A stretch of 64,000 bases of DNA from Agarophyton chilense (lineage: Eukaryota > Rhodophyta > Florideophyceae > Gracilariales > Gracilariaceae): the NCBI GenBank assembly GCA_030374765.1, contig JARGXX010000033.1, positions 1 through 64,000 on the forward strand. Reading direction: 5' to 3'. The stretch's first letter is position 1. Each line of letters opens with the position of its first letter. Of this stretch, positions 1 through 8,999 are shown piece after piece. The notes below the pieces were generated by a model that had not been told where the DNA came from, made no database searches, and saw only the letters and a list, made by a program, of their open reading frames with translations. The position numbers were made by a program, and so were the translations under genes.

Positions 1-881
1 CGCGCATGTGTCTACCATGTCTATGCTGTTTTGTTTGTTTGTGTGACGTGCGCGCCAGCTCGGCCAAAATGCGCGACAAAACGTCCCGCTTCCTTGTCGC
101 AACTTAAAGCACTGGCACATTATGTCCTGCTTGTCGCTGTTCCGAACTATGGCATGTTTGCAAAGCCCTCCTCATTACTCCTCCCGCCTAAAATCCCCGG
201 CTCTCTCGATACCCCCAATACAATTTGCAAGGCTAAACCCTCTGTGCCCAACCCTCCCTTCCACTCCGGTGGGGGTGGGCCTAGTGCCACACACCCGCTG
301 CGCGCACAAAGCCGGCTGCACAGTTTTAATCCACTGCAGAATTTGACAGCGACATTCTGATAGAATGTTCAGTTTGTATATTGCAAATAGCAATCACATC
401 ACCGTCGCTCGATCCACCACGCGCACACGCGTGCTTCTCAGATGATGTAAAAGTGCGTCGCAAGCGCGCTTTTTTGTCACGTTCGACGCCCCCATACCAT
501 TCGGGCGCGACGCGGAAGCAGTCACACACACATACGCTCAAACGAACAACGCTAAAAATTCTGACATGGGAGTCACGCTGCCACCGATACACATGCGCTG
601 TTTGGCAGCGCTTGTCCGAAAATGTACAATGCCCATCGCATCTCGTACATGCCCCTCGTGTCCCAACTATACAACAGCGACACTGTATACAGCGCACACA
701 CCATTGCACAACAAGCGCCATCACCCACCGGGCCTTGCTGTACAAATGCCTCGAGTCGTGACGCGGAGTCGTCGTGGCGTCGTGGCGTCGTGGACTCGTG
801 GCCTCGTGGCCTCGTGTCGCGTTTTGCCACTTTCGGTTTCCCTCTATGATAATTTAATGTTTTTATTTTTTAATGTTTGAG
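1..881. other. No gene recognised
   Basis: I see no protein-coding signal here. Short open frames overlap on both strands, and none has recognisable protein character. The only structure noted is the 8-bp repeat at 773-820. The stretch ends where the first 143-bp inverted repeat begins. Confidence 0.5.
773..820. repeat. 8-bp tandem repeat
   Basis: Six consecutive 8-bp units of the form CGTGGCGT, CGTGGACT or CGTGGCCT, the last one degenerate. It is a simple minisatellite about 60 bp before the first inverted-repeat copy. Confidence 0.8.
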
Positions 882-1024
882 ATTGCCTGCGGGCACTTTT
901 GGTCAACTGCGAATTACGGCTCATAATTTGCACCCCGAAAGTGCGAAATAATAATGCAAATCAACAATCGGGGTGCAAATTATGAGCCGTAATTCGCAGT
1001 TGAAATTTATTGCCTGCAGGCAAT
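882..1024. repeat. 143-bp inverted-repeat element, copy A
   Basis: Two perfect 34-bp inverted arms (903-936 and 970-1003) surround a 33-bp centre. The outer ends, ATTGCCTGCGGGCA and TGCCTGCAGGCAAT, are also inverted with one mismatch. The element could fold into a long hairpin and resembles a MITE or a recombinase/ParB-type binding site. All five copies in the window are 143 bp long. Confidence 0.9.
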
Positions 1025-1660
1025 CCCAATCCCCCTTTTTGACTACGTCTGCCCACATCCAAAAACACCCCCCTGGACCCCCAAGACACCGTTTTTCGCC
1101 TTCGCCCACACGCCGCTCCCTACATTTGCGCCACATTCCTAAACTCTCGCCACACCCCTCATATCTCGCATACGCCTGCTTAGACCCATATCAAGCGTCA
1201 TTGCAAACCGAAAACCTAATGTTGTTTCACTGCGTCTCTTCACTCGCCCACAAGGCTTCTTCTTCACTGCACCGTGTCACAACTCATGTACATTCAACTT
1301 TTCAATTTCAACCAAGTACTCTAAAAAACCAAACTTTCTCACCACTCTCCTCTCTATACAGATGCTACTAATTCTCGGAAGTGCACCAAAACATGTTTTT
1401 CCACAAAACATGTCTGTCGACAACCTTTACACAAGCTCGTTCACCTTTCACATTCGACAGTATTCGCCTGTGGTAGTCTAGGGTTGGGCGCCGCTAGAAA
1501 AGACGTTCAGCCCCAACCGGTTCAATAACCGTCGTTACCGCCGGCATTAAGCCGTTAGAGGGAGACACAGGCATGGGAATCGGCTCTATAGAGCAGCTAT
1601 GGCACATGGTACGCGACGGCGCCTGGTAGGAGGGAAACGAGTTTGCTCACATTGAGTGAA

Positions 1661-1803
1661 ATTGCCTGCGGGCACTTTTGGTCAACTGCGAATTACGGCT
1701 CATAATTTGCACCCCGAAAGTGCGAAATAATAATGCAAATCAACAATCGGGGTGCAAATTATGAGCCGTAATTCGCAGTTGAAATTTATTGCCTGCAGGC
1801 AAT
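1661..1803. repeat. 143-bp inverted-repeat element, copy B
   Basis: Same length and architecture as copy A: outer inverted ends and 34-bp inner arms. It is preceded by GAGTGAA, as are copies C and E, which marks the end of the upstream spacer unit. Confidence 0.9.
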
Positions 1804-2429
1804 CCCAATCGCTCTTTTTGACTACGTCTGCCCACATCCAAAAACACCCCCTGGGCCCCCACACCCCGTTTTTCGCCTTCGCCCACACGCCTCTCCCTAC
1901 ATTTGCGCCACATTCCTAAACTCTCACCACACCCCTCATATCTCGCATACGCCTCTGTAGACCCATTTCCAGCCCCATTGCAAAACCGAAAGCCTAATGA
2001 TGTTTCACAAAACCCCTTCACTCGCGCACAGCGCTTCTTCTCCACTGCACCGTGTCACAACTAATATACATTCAACTTTTCAATTTCAACCAAGTACTCT
2101 AAAAAACCAAACTTTCTCACCACTCTCCTCTCTATACAGATGCTACTAATTCTCGGAAGTGCACCAAAACATGTCTTTCCACAAACATGTCTGTCGGCAC
2201 CCTTTACGCGAGCTCGTTCACCTTCAATTCGACAGTATTCGCCTGTGGTAGTCTAAGGTTGGGCGCCGCTAGAAAAGACGTTCAGCCCCAACCGGTTCAA
2301 TAACCTTCGTTTCCGCCGGTATAAAGCCGTTAGAGGGAGACACAGGCATGGGAATCGGCTCTATACAGCGTCTATGGCCTTGGTACGGCGCCTGGTAGAA
2401 GGGAAACGAGTTTGCTCACATTGAGTGAA

Positions 2430-2572
2430 ATTGCCTGCGGGCACTTTTGGTCAACTGCGAATTACGGCTCATAATTTGCACCCCGAAAGTGCGAAATAAT
2501 AATGCAAATCAACAATCGGGGTGCAAATTATGAGCCGTAATTCGCAGTTGAAATTTATTGCCTGCAGGCAAT
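2430..2572. repeat. 143-bp inverted-repeat element, copy C
   Basis: Third copy of array 1, same length and arms as the others. It is followed by a shortened spacer, after which array similarity ends. Confidence 0.9.
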
Positions 2573-2739
2573 CCCAATCCCCCTTTTTGACTACGTCTGC
2601 CCACATCCAAAAACACCCCCCTGGGCCCCCCACACGCCATTTTACGTCTTCAACCAAGTATTCTAAAACACATAGCCTTCACAGCACATGGTAAACATCA
2701 CGCGCTAGGGTGCCATTGCGCGTTCAAGTGGCCATTGCT

Positions 2740-3009
2740 TTACATATGCACGCATGTGCTTTCATTACTTTTACGCGGAGCTGCAGTACGTCGACCCACC
2801 TCAATACGCGTGTACGCTGTGATGTCTTTACCGTTTAATACAATCATCACGGAAAAGTACGGGTAACTTTCGATATAAGATACCTTTTTGAAAACCACAT
2901 TTACGCCTGCAATCGTCAAATGGCCCCATTTCGTAACACTTCTATATTCCTCACAACACAAAACCGCCTCCTTGACTGGTCCCCCCCCGTTGCAATCGCG
3001 TGTACTCAT
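2740..3009 (-). CDS. Small hypothetical ORF, 89 aa
   Basis: An ATG-started 89-residue frame on the minus strand, downstream of the ParB-dioxygenase gene and reading the same way. Its middle (about residues 27-70) alternates hydrophobic and polar residues like a beta-rich domain, with no low complexity. I do not recognise a family. It may be a real small gene, a stray exon or chance. The rest of 2670-3309 shows only the hairpin listed separately. Confidence 0.22.
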   Translation of the reverse strand: MSTRDCNGGGPVKEAVLCCEEYRSVTKWGHLTIAGVNVVFKKVSYIESYPYFSVMIVLNGKDITAYTRIEVGRRTAAPRKSNESTCVHM

Positions 3010-3176
3010 CGTACGGTTTTATACTGCATACAGTGGCGCCGTTGCAAGCGCCACATCTACTTGGAATACCGTATTCAGAAAATGTTCTACGTATGACTAA
3101 AACAACCACTGATGTAGTACTATGTGTGTTACTACCTCTTACTTATGCTGATTACCAATAGTATTAGTAGCACATA

Positions 3177-3208
3177 TACTTGTACTACCAGAATTACTAG
3201 TACAAGTA
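3177..3208. other. Perfect 11-bp-arm hairpin downstream of ParB-dioxygenase gene
   Basis: TACTTGTACTA at 3177-3187 is repeated in inverse at 3198-3208 with a 10-nt loop. It lies about 100 bp past the stop of the minus-strand gene, beyond its candidate AATAAA (TTTATT at about 3250). It could act at the 3' end of the transcript or be a protein-binding palindrome. Confidence 0.5.
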
Positions 3209-3309
3209 GAGGAAGAAGCACGATGAAAGGTTAGGTTTTAGGATAGAAACGAGTACTTTATTCCAAGGTATCTAGATATGCTACTGTTCCAACAGACCGC
3301 ATCGGTGCA

Positions 3310-6300
3310 TCATGCGTTATTGGCTTCAGATTCATCACTGACGACCCAGTCAGACTCATGAATGCCATCGCTATCAGCCCCTGCATAGCCGTTGTTGTCC
3401 CCTCCCACCAATTGCAAAATCTCCGCGTCTAAATCCGATTCGTCGTTGGCCACCTCCATCGCTTCTATCTCGTCTGCTTCTATCGGCGACTGCGCATCGT
3501 CCTCTCCGGAGTTATTCTTGGTCCCTTGTTCCCCCAGTCCTTCATATTCCTCTTCGGCTTGTAGGTCCACGTCATCATTGGACACAAACCGCGGAGTGAA
3601 TCCCTGTTGCCGGTGAACTGCATCAGGGAGCTGATATCCGTCAGGCACCATGTACATGTGGTAGCGGACCAGCTCACGCTCCATGTACCCGTCTTCGTAA
3701 GAAGCTCCAGCGTGGAACACGTCTCCCCTGCCAATGAAAACAGAGAACGGCGGCACTCGCAACTTTTTCACCTCCATGCTCTTCGAAAGCTGCTTCAGGC
3801 GCTGCAAGCTTCCGAATACCGTGCGGTGCGAATCTTCGCACACCCATATGGGGAACGAAAACTGCCCAGAAACCATCATAAAGTACCCCGGGTTCCCTCC
3901 GGCCTCCCTTTCTTCGTGCGTCAGCCCTCGAAAGTCGGTGTGAAGAGCTTGCCGCCGGCATTCCAAGCTCGTGCACAAAACTCTGCCTCCCGTCACCGGC
4001 CCATGCATCTTGATGCTGTTGCTGAGGTTGTTGTTCAATCGCAACGCACACAAGATCTGGCCCAGCCGCGCATCCAACAATGCCCGACGCCGAACAAGCC
4101 ACTCCAATTGCGGGTCGCGTTCTACTGCATCCACCATCCCGGCTCGGGTCGTCATAAACCTTCCAACTCCTACATTCCGATCCTTCCCATCCACCGCCGA
4201 TCCGGCGTTGATAATCGGGTTCCATCTTATGCGGTTCGATTCAATCCGCAAGTCGGGCTGCTGCTTGAAGTTGTCTTCAAACCATTGCAGCATTTTCCCA
4301 GACACATCCCCACCATTCAAACATTTCGGCGCACCCTCATCGGTTGCAAACGATTCCAAAATGCAGAACCCTTGGTGTTGCAGCTCCCTGCGCTTTTCAC
4401 CGAAGAACTCCAACGCCAACTCATCCCGCTCCATCGCTGCCATCCACAGGCGCTCCTCTTCACTTTTCGGATTGCCGCTCGTCGGTAGCACTTGTCCAAA
4501 CACCGGAACCTTGGTAGATTCCAGCGCCGCATGCTTCTCCTTCGCGGCGTGCCAAAACACCAGATGGTGGACCAGCTTCAGCTCTTCCGCCGTCAGGCAT
4601 TCAGCTCGGTGCTTGGACGCCATATGGATGGTGTCCAACCAAGGATGCACGTGTTCAATCACGTTAACATCCTTTGGCAACATGCTCGGCGGCACATTTG
4701 CCCAATTACACCATGCCGGCGATGAAGCCCCTTTGTAAGTTTCTGGCAGCCTCATCCATTGCGGCGGTCCATCGGGAGGGTTAGAGTCGTCAAATGGGCG
4801 CTCAATGTCAGCATCTCTCATCGACCCCTCCCCACCCTGCTGCACACCTTCACCCACTGCATCGTCCGTCACGAATGCCTCATTACCCTCGCCGTCTGAG
4901 AAGTTCTCGGCGCGGATTCCCAGGTTCCCCAACAGTTCAAACAGAGTATCTCTCCGCAACTGCTTCATCCGCTGCAACAACTCCCTTTCCTGTGCCAGTT
5001 GGGTTCTCTTCGACCGGCGACTGGGTGGAGACAGTCTCGTGTCAGGAGCTTTTCGCTTCACACCCCTTGCACGCCCAACCGGCACCTCTTCCACCCTTGG
5101 AACAGTTCTTTTTCCTTTCCCCTTACGCGTGCTCACCCTTGGACGCGACTCGTTGTAGTTCATGTCGTCGTCCAAGTCCAACACAGCCACCTCCGGCGAC
5201 GGCGCCACAGTCTTCACCTTCGCCCGTCCCGGAGCGCTCCGACTTTGATGCTGCCCCGAAGGCTCGCTGGAGACCCTGTCCCTACTCCTCTCCTCACTCC
5301 CTACTTCAAACAACCCCTCCATCCTGTCCGTCACTTCCTTCATTTTGCGCTCCAGCTTCCTTTCCCACTGCCGGTCGCTCCCGGAGTTCTCCATCTTAGA
5401 CACATTCATCACGAGGAAGTTCCGCACGGTGGACGTTTCCACTCCGCCAATGCTCATTTGGGTGTCGAGCACGGCGGCAACCGTCACGTCCTTCTTCTCT
5501 GCCACTTGTCGGCAAAAGAAGTACACCTGCAGCGCAAACTTGAAAAAGTAATACCGCATATCCTCGAACCGGCCCCTTCTCCCCCCTTCGAAACCCCCGC
5601 GGGTACCCAGTAAAGCCTTCACACACTCCACGCAAAACAAAAAACCGCCTTCATCGAGTGTGTACAACCGGTCGTCCGACAAATGCGACAGACCCAACTT
5701 CGGCGCCTCTTTGCACACCTTCTCAAAGTTGCTCAGCAACTCCGGGCTCCTTACAAGAGCAAGGGCAATGTCGGCGTAGCGCCGAAGTTGCGTCGTTTCC
5801 AATGTGCCGAGTAGCATAAACTCTTGCATCGCTACTGCCACCGCATATGACGTCAGTGACTTGACCTTCACTTTGTCATCCAACACTGACGCCATTATGA
5901 ACGACACGGTGGTGTGCACGCGGTCCGCAAACGACATCGCCAACACGTTGCTTGCCATGATGTTCAGCTTACAACCGATGCTCAACCGCTCCTTCCTTGT
6001 GAGGTCCTTCCCGTCCGGTCGCAACCACAGAACGACGTCCAGCACTTGGGTCATGCTTTTCCACCTCTGGGACGTGTTCCTCAGGTCTTGGTACACCACC
6101 AAACGATGAAGCCCATCCACCAACAGACACTCACAGGTAATTGAATTGCCTTGAAGAACCTCATCCACTGATCTGCCGCCGAGCACGATTGCAACGCTCA
6201 CCCGCCCAACCGCTCCCAAAACACCTTGCTGCTCCATCATAACCTTCAAATTCTCCCTGTGCTGCCCATTCAATGCCCGCACTTGATGCTCCCCGTAGCG

Positions 6301-6879
6301 AATTCTGCCGATATCCACCGTAGCATTCACCTGCCTATAGTGGTTCAGCTCAATCTTGCTATCGGTGGGGATCGCAACAGCCTGTTTCGGAGGCTCCACC
6401 GCTTGTGACAATGACCGGGTGTTCGACGGGCCCGACCTCATACCCGTGAAAATGACGTCCTCATCCACCTCCACTGCCTTGGCGGCCGAAGTACCCACTT
6501 CAATCGTTCCGCCCGGTGGCGTACGAGGGCGTGGCGTTACTGCGCGTGAAACGGATGTGCCCCTGCGCGGCGTTGGTTGAGACCTCAGACGAGGTCGCCC
6601 AGTGCGTCGAATTGTACCAGGAGAAACGGTGGCAACAGTTGCCCCAGCACCAGTTGCAGTCGAACCAGATGCATTCGAGCGCTGCGATGCGCGCCCTTGG
6701 CGGCTCTGGGACCTCGTCTTACGACTTCCCGTTCGGGGCGTCGTAGGTGGACGCCGTTGTACGTCGGGAGTACCCTTCGACGGGGGTGGGGACTTTCTCC
6801 TCCTCTTTCCGACCGCATCAGCGGATTCATCTGAATCCACCTCAACCACCTCCCCTGTTGTTTCCATCGCCTCCATCAT
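3310..6879 (-). CDS. ParB-like domain fused to 2OG-Fe(II) dioxygenase-like domain
   Basis: One uninterrupted frame; the first ATG is at 6879 (1189 aa). From that start: residues 1-180 are basic, Ser/Pro/Arg-rich and probably disordered. Residues about 185-270 resemble the ParB/sulfiredoxin nuclease-like fold, with LLVDGLHRL matching the ParB 'DGxHR' box. A helical region follows, then a second basic linker (about 535-635). The C-terminal third resembles phytanoyl-CoA-type 2OG dioxygenases: HTDF (H980, D982) and FHAG (H1056) would bind iron, an SH pair lies in a PGSH-like segment, and R1072 could bind 2-oxoglutarate. The tail is acidic. A reasonable guess is a nuclear enzyme oxidising a DNA base or protein, but the substrate is unknown. 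It is divergent from the methyltransferase-SET gene and bracketed by the 143-bp repeats. The start is uncertain because an overlapping ORF lies just upstream. Confidence 0.75.
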   Translation of the reverse strand: MMEAMETTGEVVEVDSDESADAVGKRRRKSPPPSKGTPDVQRRPPTTPRTGSRKTRSQSRQGRASQRSNASGSTATGAGATVATVSPGTIRRTGRPRLRSQPTPRRGTSVSRAVTPRPRTPPGGTIEVGTSAAKAVEVDEDVIFTGMRSGPSNTRSLSQAVEPPKQAVAIPTDSKIELNHYRQVNATVDIGRIRYGEHQVRALNGQHRENLKVMMEQQGVLGAVGRVSVAIVLGGRSVDEVLQGNSITCECLLVDGLHRLVVYQDLRNTSQRWKSMTQVLDVVLWLRPDGKDLTRKERLSIGCKLNIMASNVLAMSFADRVHTTVSFIMASVLDDKVKVKSLTSYAVAVAMQEFMLLGTLETTQLRRYADIALALVRSPELLSNFEKVCKEAPKLGLSHLSDDRLYTLDEGGFLFCVECVKALLGTRGGFEGGRRGRFEDMRYYFFKFALQVYFFCRQVAEKKDVTVAAVLDTQMSIGGVETSTVRNFLVMNVSKMENSGSDRQWERKLERKMKEVTDRMEGLFEVGSEERSRDRVSSEPSGQHQSRSAPGRAKVKTVAPSPEVAVLDLDDDMNYNESRPRVSTRKGKGKRTVPRVEEVPVGRARGVKRKAPDTRLSPPSRRSKRTQLAQERELLQRMKQLRRDTLFELLGNLGIRAENFSDGEGNEAFVTDDAVGEGVQQGGEGSMRDADIERPFDDSNPPDGPPQWMRLPETYKGASSPAWCNWANVPPSMLPKDVNVIEHVHPWLDTIHMASKHRAECLTAEELKLVHHLVFWHAAKEKHAALESTKVPVFGQVLPTSGNPKSEEERLWMAAMERDELALEFFGEKRRELQHQGFCILESFATDEGAPKCLNGGDVSGKMLQWFEDNFKQQPDLRIESNRIRWNPIINAGSAVDGKDRNVGVGRFMTTRAGMVDAVERDPQLEWLVRRRALLDARLGQILCALRLNNNLSNSIKMHGPVTGGRVLCTSLECRRQALHTDFRGLTHEEREAGGNPGYFMMVSGQFSFPIWVCEDSHRTVFGSLQRLKQLSKSMEVKKLRVPPFSVFIGRGDVFHAGASYEDGYMERELVRYHMYMVPDGYQLPDAVHRQQGFTPRFVSNDDVDLQAEEEYEGLGEQGTKNNSGEDDAQSPIEADEIEAMEVANDESDLDAEILQLVGGDNNGYAGADSDGIHESDWVVSDESEANNA

Positions 6880-6976
6880 ACCGAGGTCCCACGAATAAAA
6901 AGAATTCGGTAACACCCCACCCAGTGTTGCAGGCGGTTCTTCCACACCACCAAATCGGTACGGGTACCTAATGTCG

Positions 6977-7204
6977 TCAAAACCCCGGCAGGATCTTAAC
7001 ACTGCGAACTTTCACCAAATCCTCACCTTCCGCCTCAAAGCTCTTTAGGCTAGATCCATGCATATCCCTGGACAATTCCCCCTCCTTCCTACCAGGCATC
7101 AACACAGCCGTTCCGACGCGCCGGCGGTTTCCCCCTTCGCCTTTCGCCAAAAGAAACACGACGTCGGCTGCTTTCATCTTTTGATGTTTTCCACGCGATG
7201 GCAT
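6977..7204 (-). CDS. Possible N-terminal exon or frameshifted 5' part of the ParB-dioxygenase gene
   Basis: An ATG at 7204 opens a 75-residue frame (start MPSRGKHQKMKAADVV) with normal-looking protein composition, ending at a stop at 6977. The dioxygenase gene's own frame is open from about 7002, overlaps it by about 25 bp and is shifted by one base. Either a short intron or a frameshift could join them. I did not find a splice pair that restores the frame convincingly. It could also be an independent small ORF. Confidence 0.3.
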   Translation of the reverse strand: MPSRGKHQKMKAADVVFLLAKGEGGNRRRVGTAVLMPGRKEGELSRDMHGSSLKSFEAEGEDLVKVRSVKILPGF

Positions 7205-7640
7205 TGCAATACACACAATATGAACCGGGGAGATGCGCGCAGAAGAGCGTGACAACAAAAACTATGACACGGGCGAATGAAGGCGGAACACAAAGCCAAA
7301 TACGGCAGATCCGAAACTCAGGCCCGCGGGGAGATGATTCAAGTAAAAGTGCAGACTTGATGCGAACTTTGATGGCGCCCGCTTGATCTGTTTGCAAAAC
7401 AAGACAGAGGCTGCAGTTCGGGAAAGGGACGGAATGTGACGGCGGGGAAAACGGGTGTAAACGGGTGTACTTCGACTCCGTCCTTTCCGCGAAAAACTAA
7501 AAAGGGCTCCTAGTGGTTGTGTAGTAGCAACCTGAACCCCAACGACGCGTGACACGCGTCACAGCAGTCGCGATCCGTTCCAAAAAAACCGCTGCACAGA
7601 CACCAAATTTTATAATTTTTAGGGGGGTTGTGTGTGGCAA

Positions 7641-7783
7641 ATTGCCTGCGGGCACTTTTGGTCAACTGCGAATTACGGCTCATAATTTGCACCCCGAAAG
7701 TGCGAAATAATAATGCAAATCAACAATCGGGGTGCAAATTATGAGCCGTAATTCGCAGTTGAAATTTATTGCCTGCAGGCAAT
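7641..7783. repeat. 143-bp inverted-repeat element, copy D
   Basis: Same length and inverted arms as copies A-C. Its left flank (GTGTGTGGCAA) differs from the usual GAGTGAA, so this is the first unit of array 2. Confidence 0.9.
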
Positions 7784-8413
7784 CCCAATCGCTCTTTTTG
7801 ACTACGTCTGCCCACATCCAAAAACACCCCCCTGGGCCCCCCACACCCCGTTTTTCGCCTTCGCCCACACGCCGCTCCCTACATTTGCGCCACATTCCTA
7901 AACTCTGGCCACACCCCTCGTCTCTCGCATACGCCTCTGTAGACCCATTTCAAGCCCCATTCCAAAACCAAAAGCCTAATGATGTTTCACTAAACCCCTT
8001 CACTCGCGCACAGCGCTTCTTTTCCACTGCACCGTGTCACAAATAATATACATTCAACTTTTTAATATCAACCAAGTACTCTAAACAACCAAACTTCCTC
8101 ACCACTCTCCTCTCTATACAGATGCTACTAATTCTCGGAAGTGCACCAAAACATGTTTTTCCACAAACATGTCTGTCGGCACCCTTTACGCGAGCTCGTT
8201 CACCATTCAAATTCCACAGTATTCGCCTGTGGTAGTGTAGGGTTGGGCGACGCTAGAAAAGGCATTCAGCCCCAACAGGTTCAATAACCTTCGTTTCAGC
8301 CGGTATAAAGCCGTGAGAGGGAGACACAGGCATGGAAATCGGCTCTATACAGCGTCTATGGCCTTGGTACGGCGCCTGGTAGAAGAGAAACGAGTTTGCT
8401 CACATTGAGTGAA
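7784..8413. repeat. Spacer unit of array 2
   Basis: A 630-bp spacer homologous to 1025-1660 and 1804-2429, with scattered substitutions. It links copies D and E with a period of 773 bp. I see no gene in it. Confidence 0.85.
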
Positions 8414-8556
8414 ATTGCCTGCGGGCACTTTTGGTCAACTGCGAATTACGGCTCATAATTTGCACCCCGAAAGTGCGAAATAATAATGCAAATCAACAAT
8501 CGGGGTGCAAATTATGAGCCGTAATTCGCAGTTGAAATTTATTGCCTGCAGGCAAT
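8414..8556. repeat. 143-bp inverted-repeat element, copy E
   Basis: Fifth copy with the same arms. Similarity stops right after its right end, so array 2 terminates about 440 bp before the methyltransferase-SET start codon. Confidence 0.9.
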
Positions 8557-8999
8557 CCCCCTTTTGCTCCCTCAAACTGCATCTCACGTTAACCGACCCC
8601 GACCGTATTTGAGCTGTCGGCTATCGCTCTTCTGCAGTCCTCTCCGCTTGGCAACGTTCTCCTTTCGAAACTTTGTCGTTGTTTCAGCGGTGTTGCTTGT
8701 TTTGGATTCTTGCGCCCGCTGCGGTATCGAGTTACGATCAAGAACGGCTTTGACGTACACGCACCCGCTAAAGCCCAAGACCTCACCATTGCGCAAACCC
8801 CTAAACGGCCCCGCTCTTTGAACCCCTAAACCCCACGACCCCTTCAATCAAGACGCCCTTGCACAACTTCAGCCCCCGATTTCCCCTTCAAAAGAACAAG
8901 TCTCTCTTCGTTCAATCACATCCCCTTCTATCTCTCTATCTCCGCCCCCAGCCTTCTCCACCGAAACTTCGAATATCTCTCCAAGTTCCGTCTTACAAG

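Larger units (their letters stand above)
882..2669. repeat. Array 1 of ~770-bp units (three inverted-repeat copies)
   Basis: The 143-bp inverted repeats start at 882, 1661 and 2430, so the unit period is 779 and then 769 bp. The spacers between them (1025-1660 and 1804-2429) are clearly homologous along their length. After the third copy only the start of the spacer remains; the sequence then jumps near 2641 to a later part of the spacer and stops being similar near 2669. The spacers hold no convincing gene. They contain a conserved hairpin-like segment around GGTTGGGCG and CCCCAACC. Confidence 0.9.
7205..8999. promoter_or_regulatory. Divergent intergenic region containing repeat array 2
   Basis: About 1.8 kb separates the 5' ends of the minus-strand ParB-dioxygenase gene and the plus-strand methyltransferase-SET gene. 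It holds two 143-bp inverted repeats and one full spacer (7641-8556). The last 100 bp before the methyltransferase ATG are very rich in T and C, like the leader before the helicase ATG at 13167. If the genes are co-regulated, this is where the shared control region would be. No core promoter motif is firmly identified. Confidence 0.45.

Noticed and set aside
1480-1545. tRNA-like fold in the 770-bp spacer (GGTTCAATAACC and nearby hairpin)
   Set aside because: Arms do not fit a tRNA cloverleaf and the T-arm-like part is not conserved between units.
3607-4488. 293-residue plus-strand open frame opposite the dioxygenase gene
   Set aside because: It is a shadow of the minus-strand coding sequence; it has no domain features and several other antisense frames of similar kind lie along the same gene.
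882-8556. CRISPR-like or rRNA spacer array
   Set aside because: Repeats are far too long and few, spacers are homologous to each other, and the genome is eukaryotic; no rRNA sequence is visible.
8859-8999. N-terminal extension of the methyltransferase-SET protein
   Set aside because: It begins with TTG and reads as untranslated leader; ATG 9000 is the first in frame.
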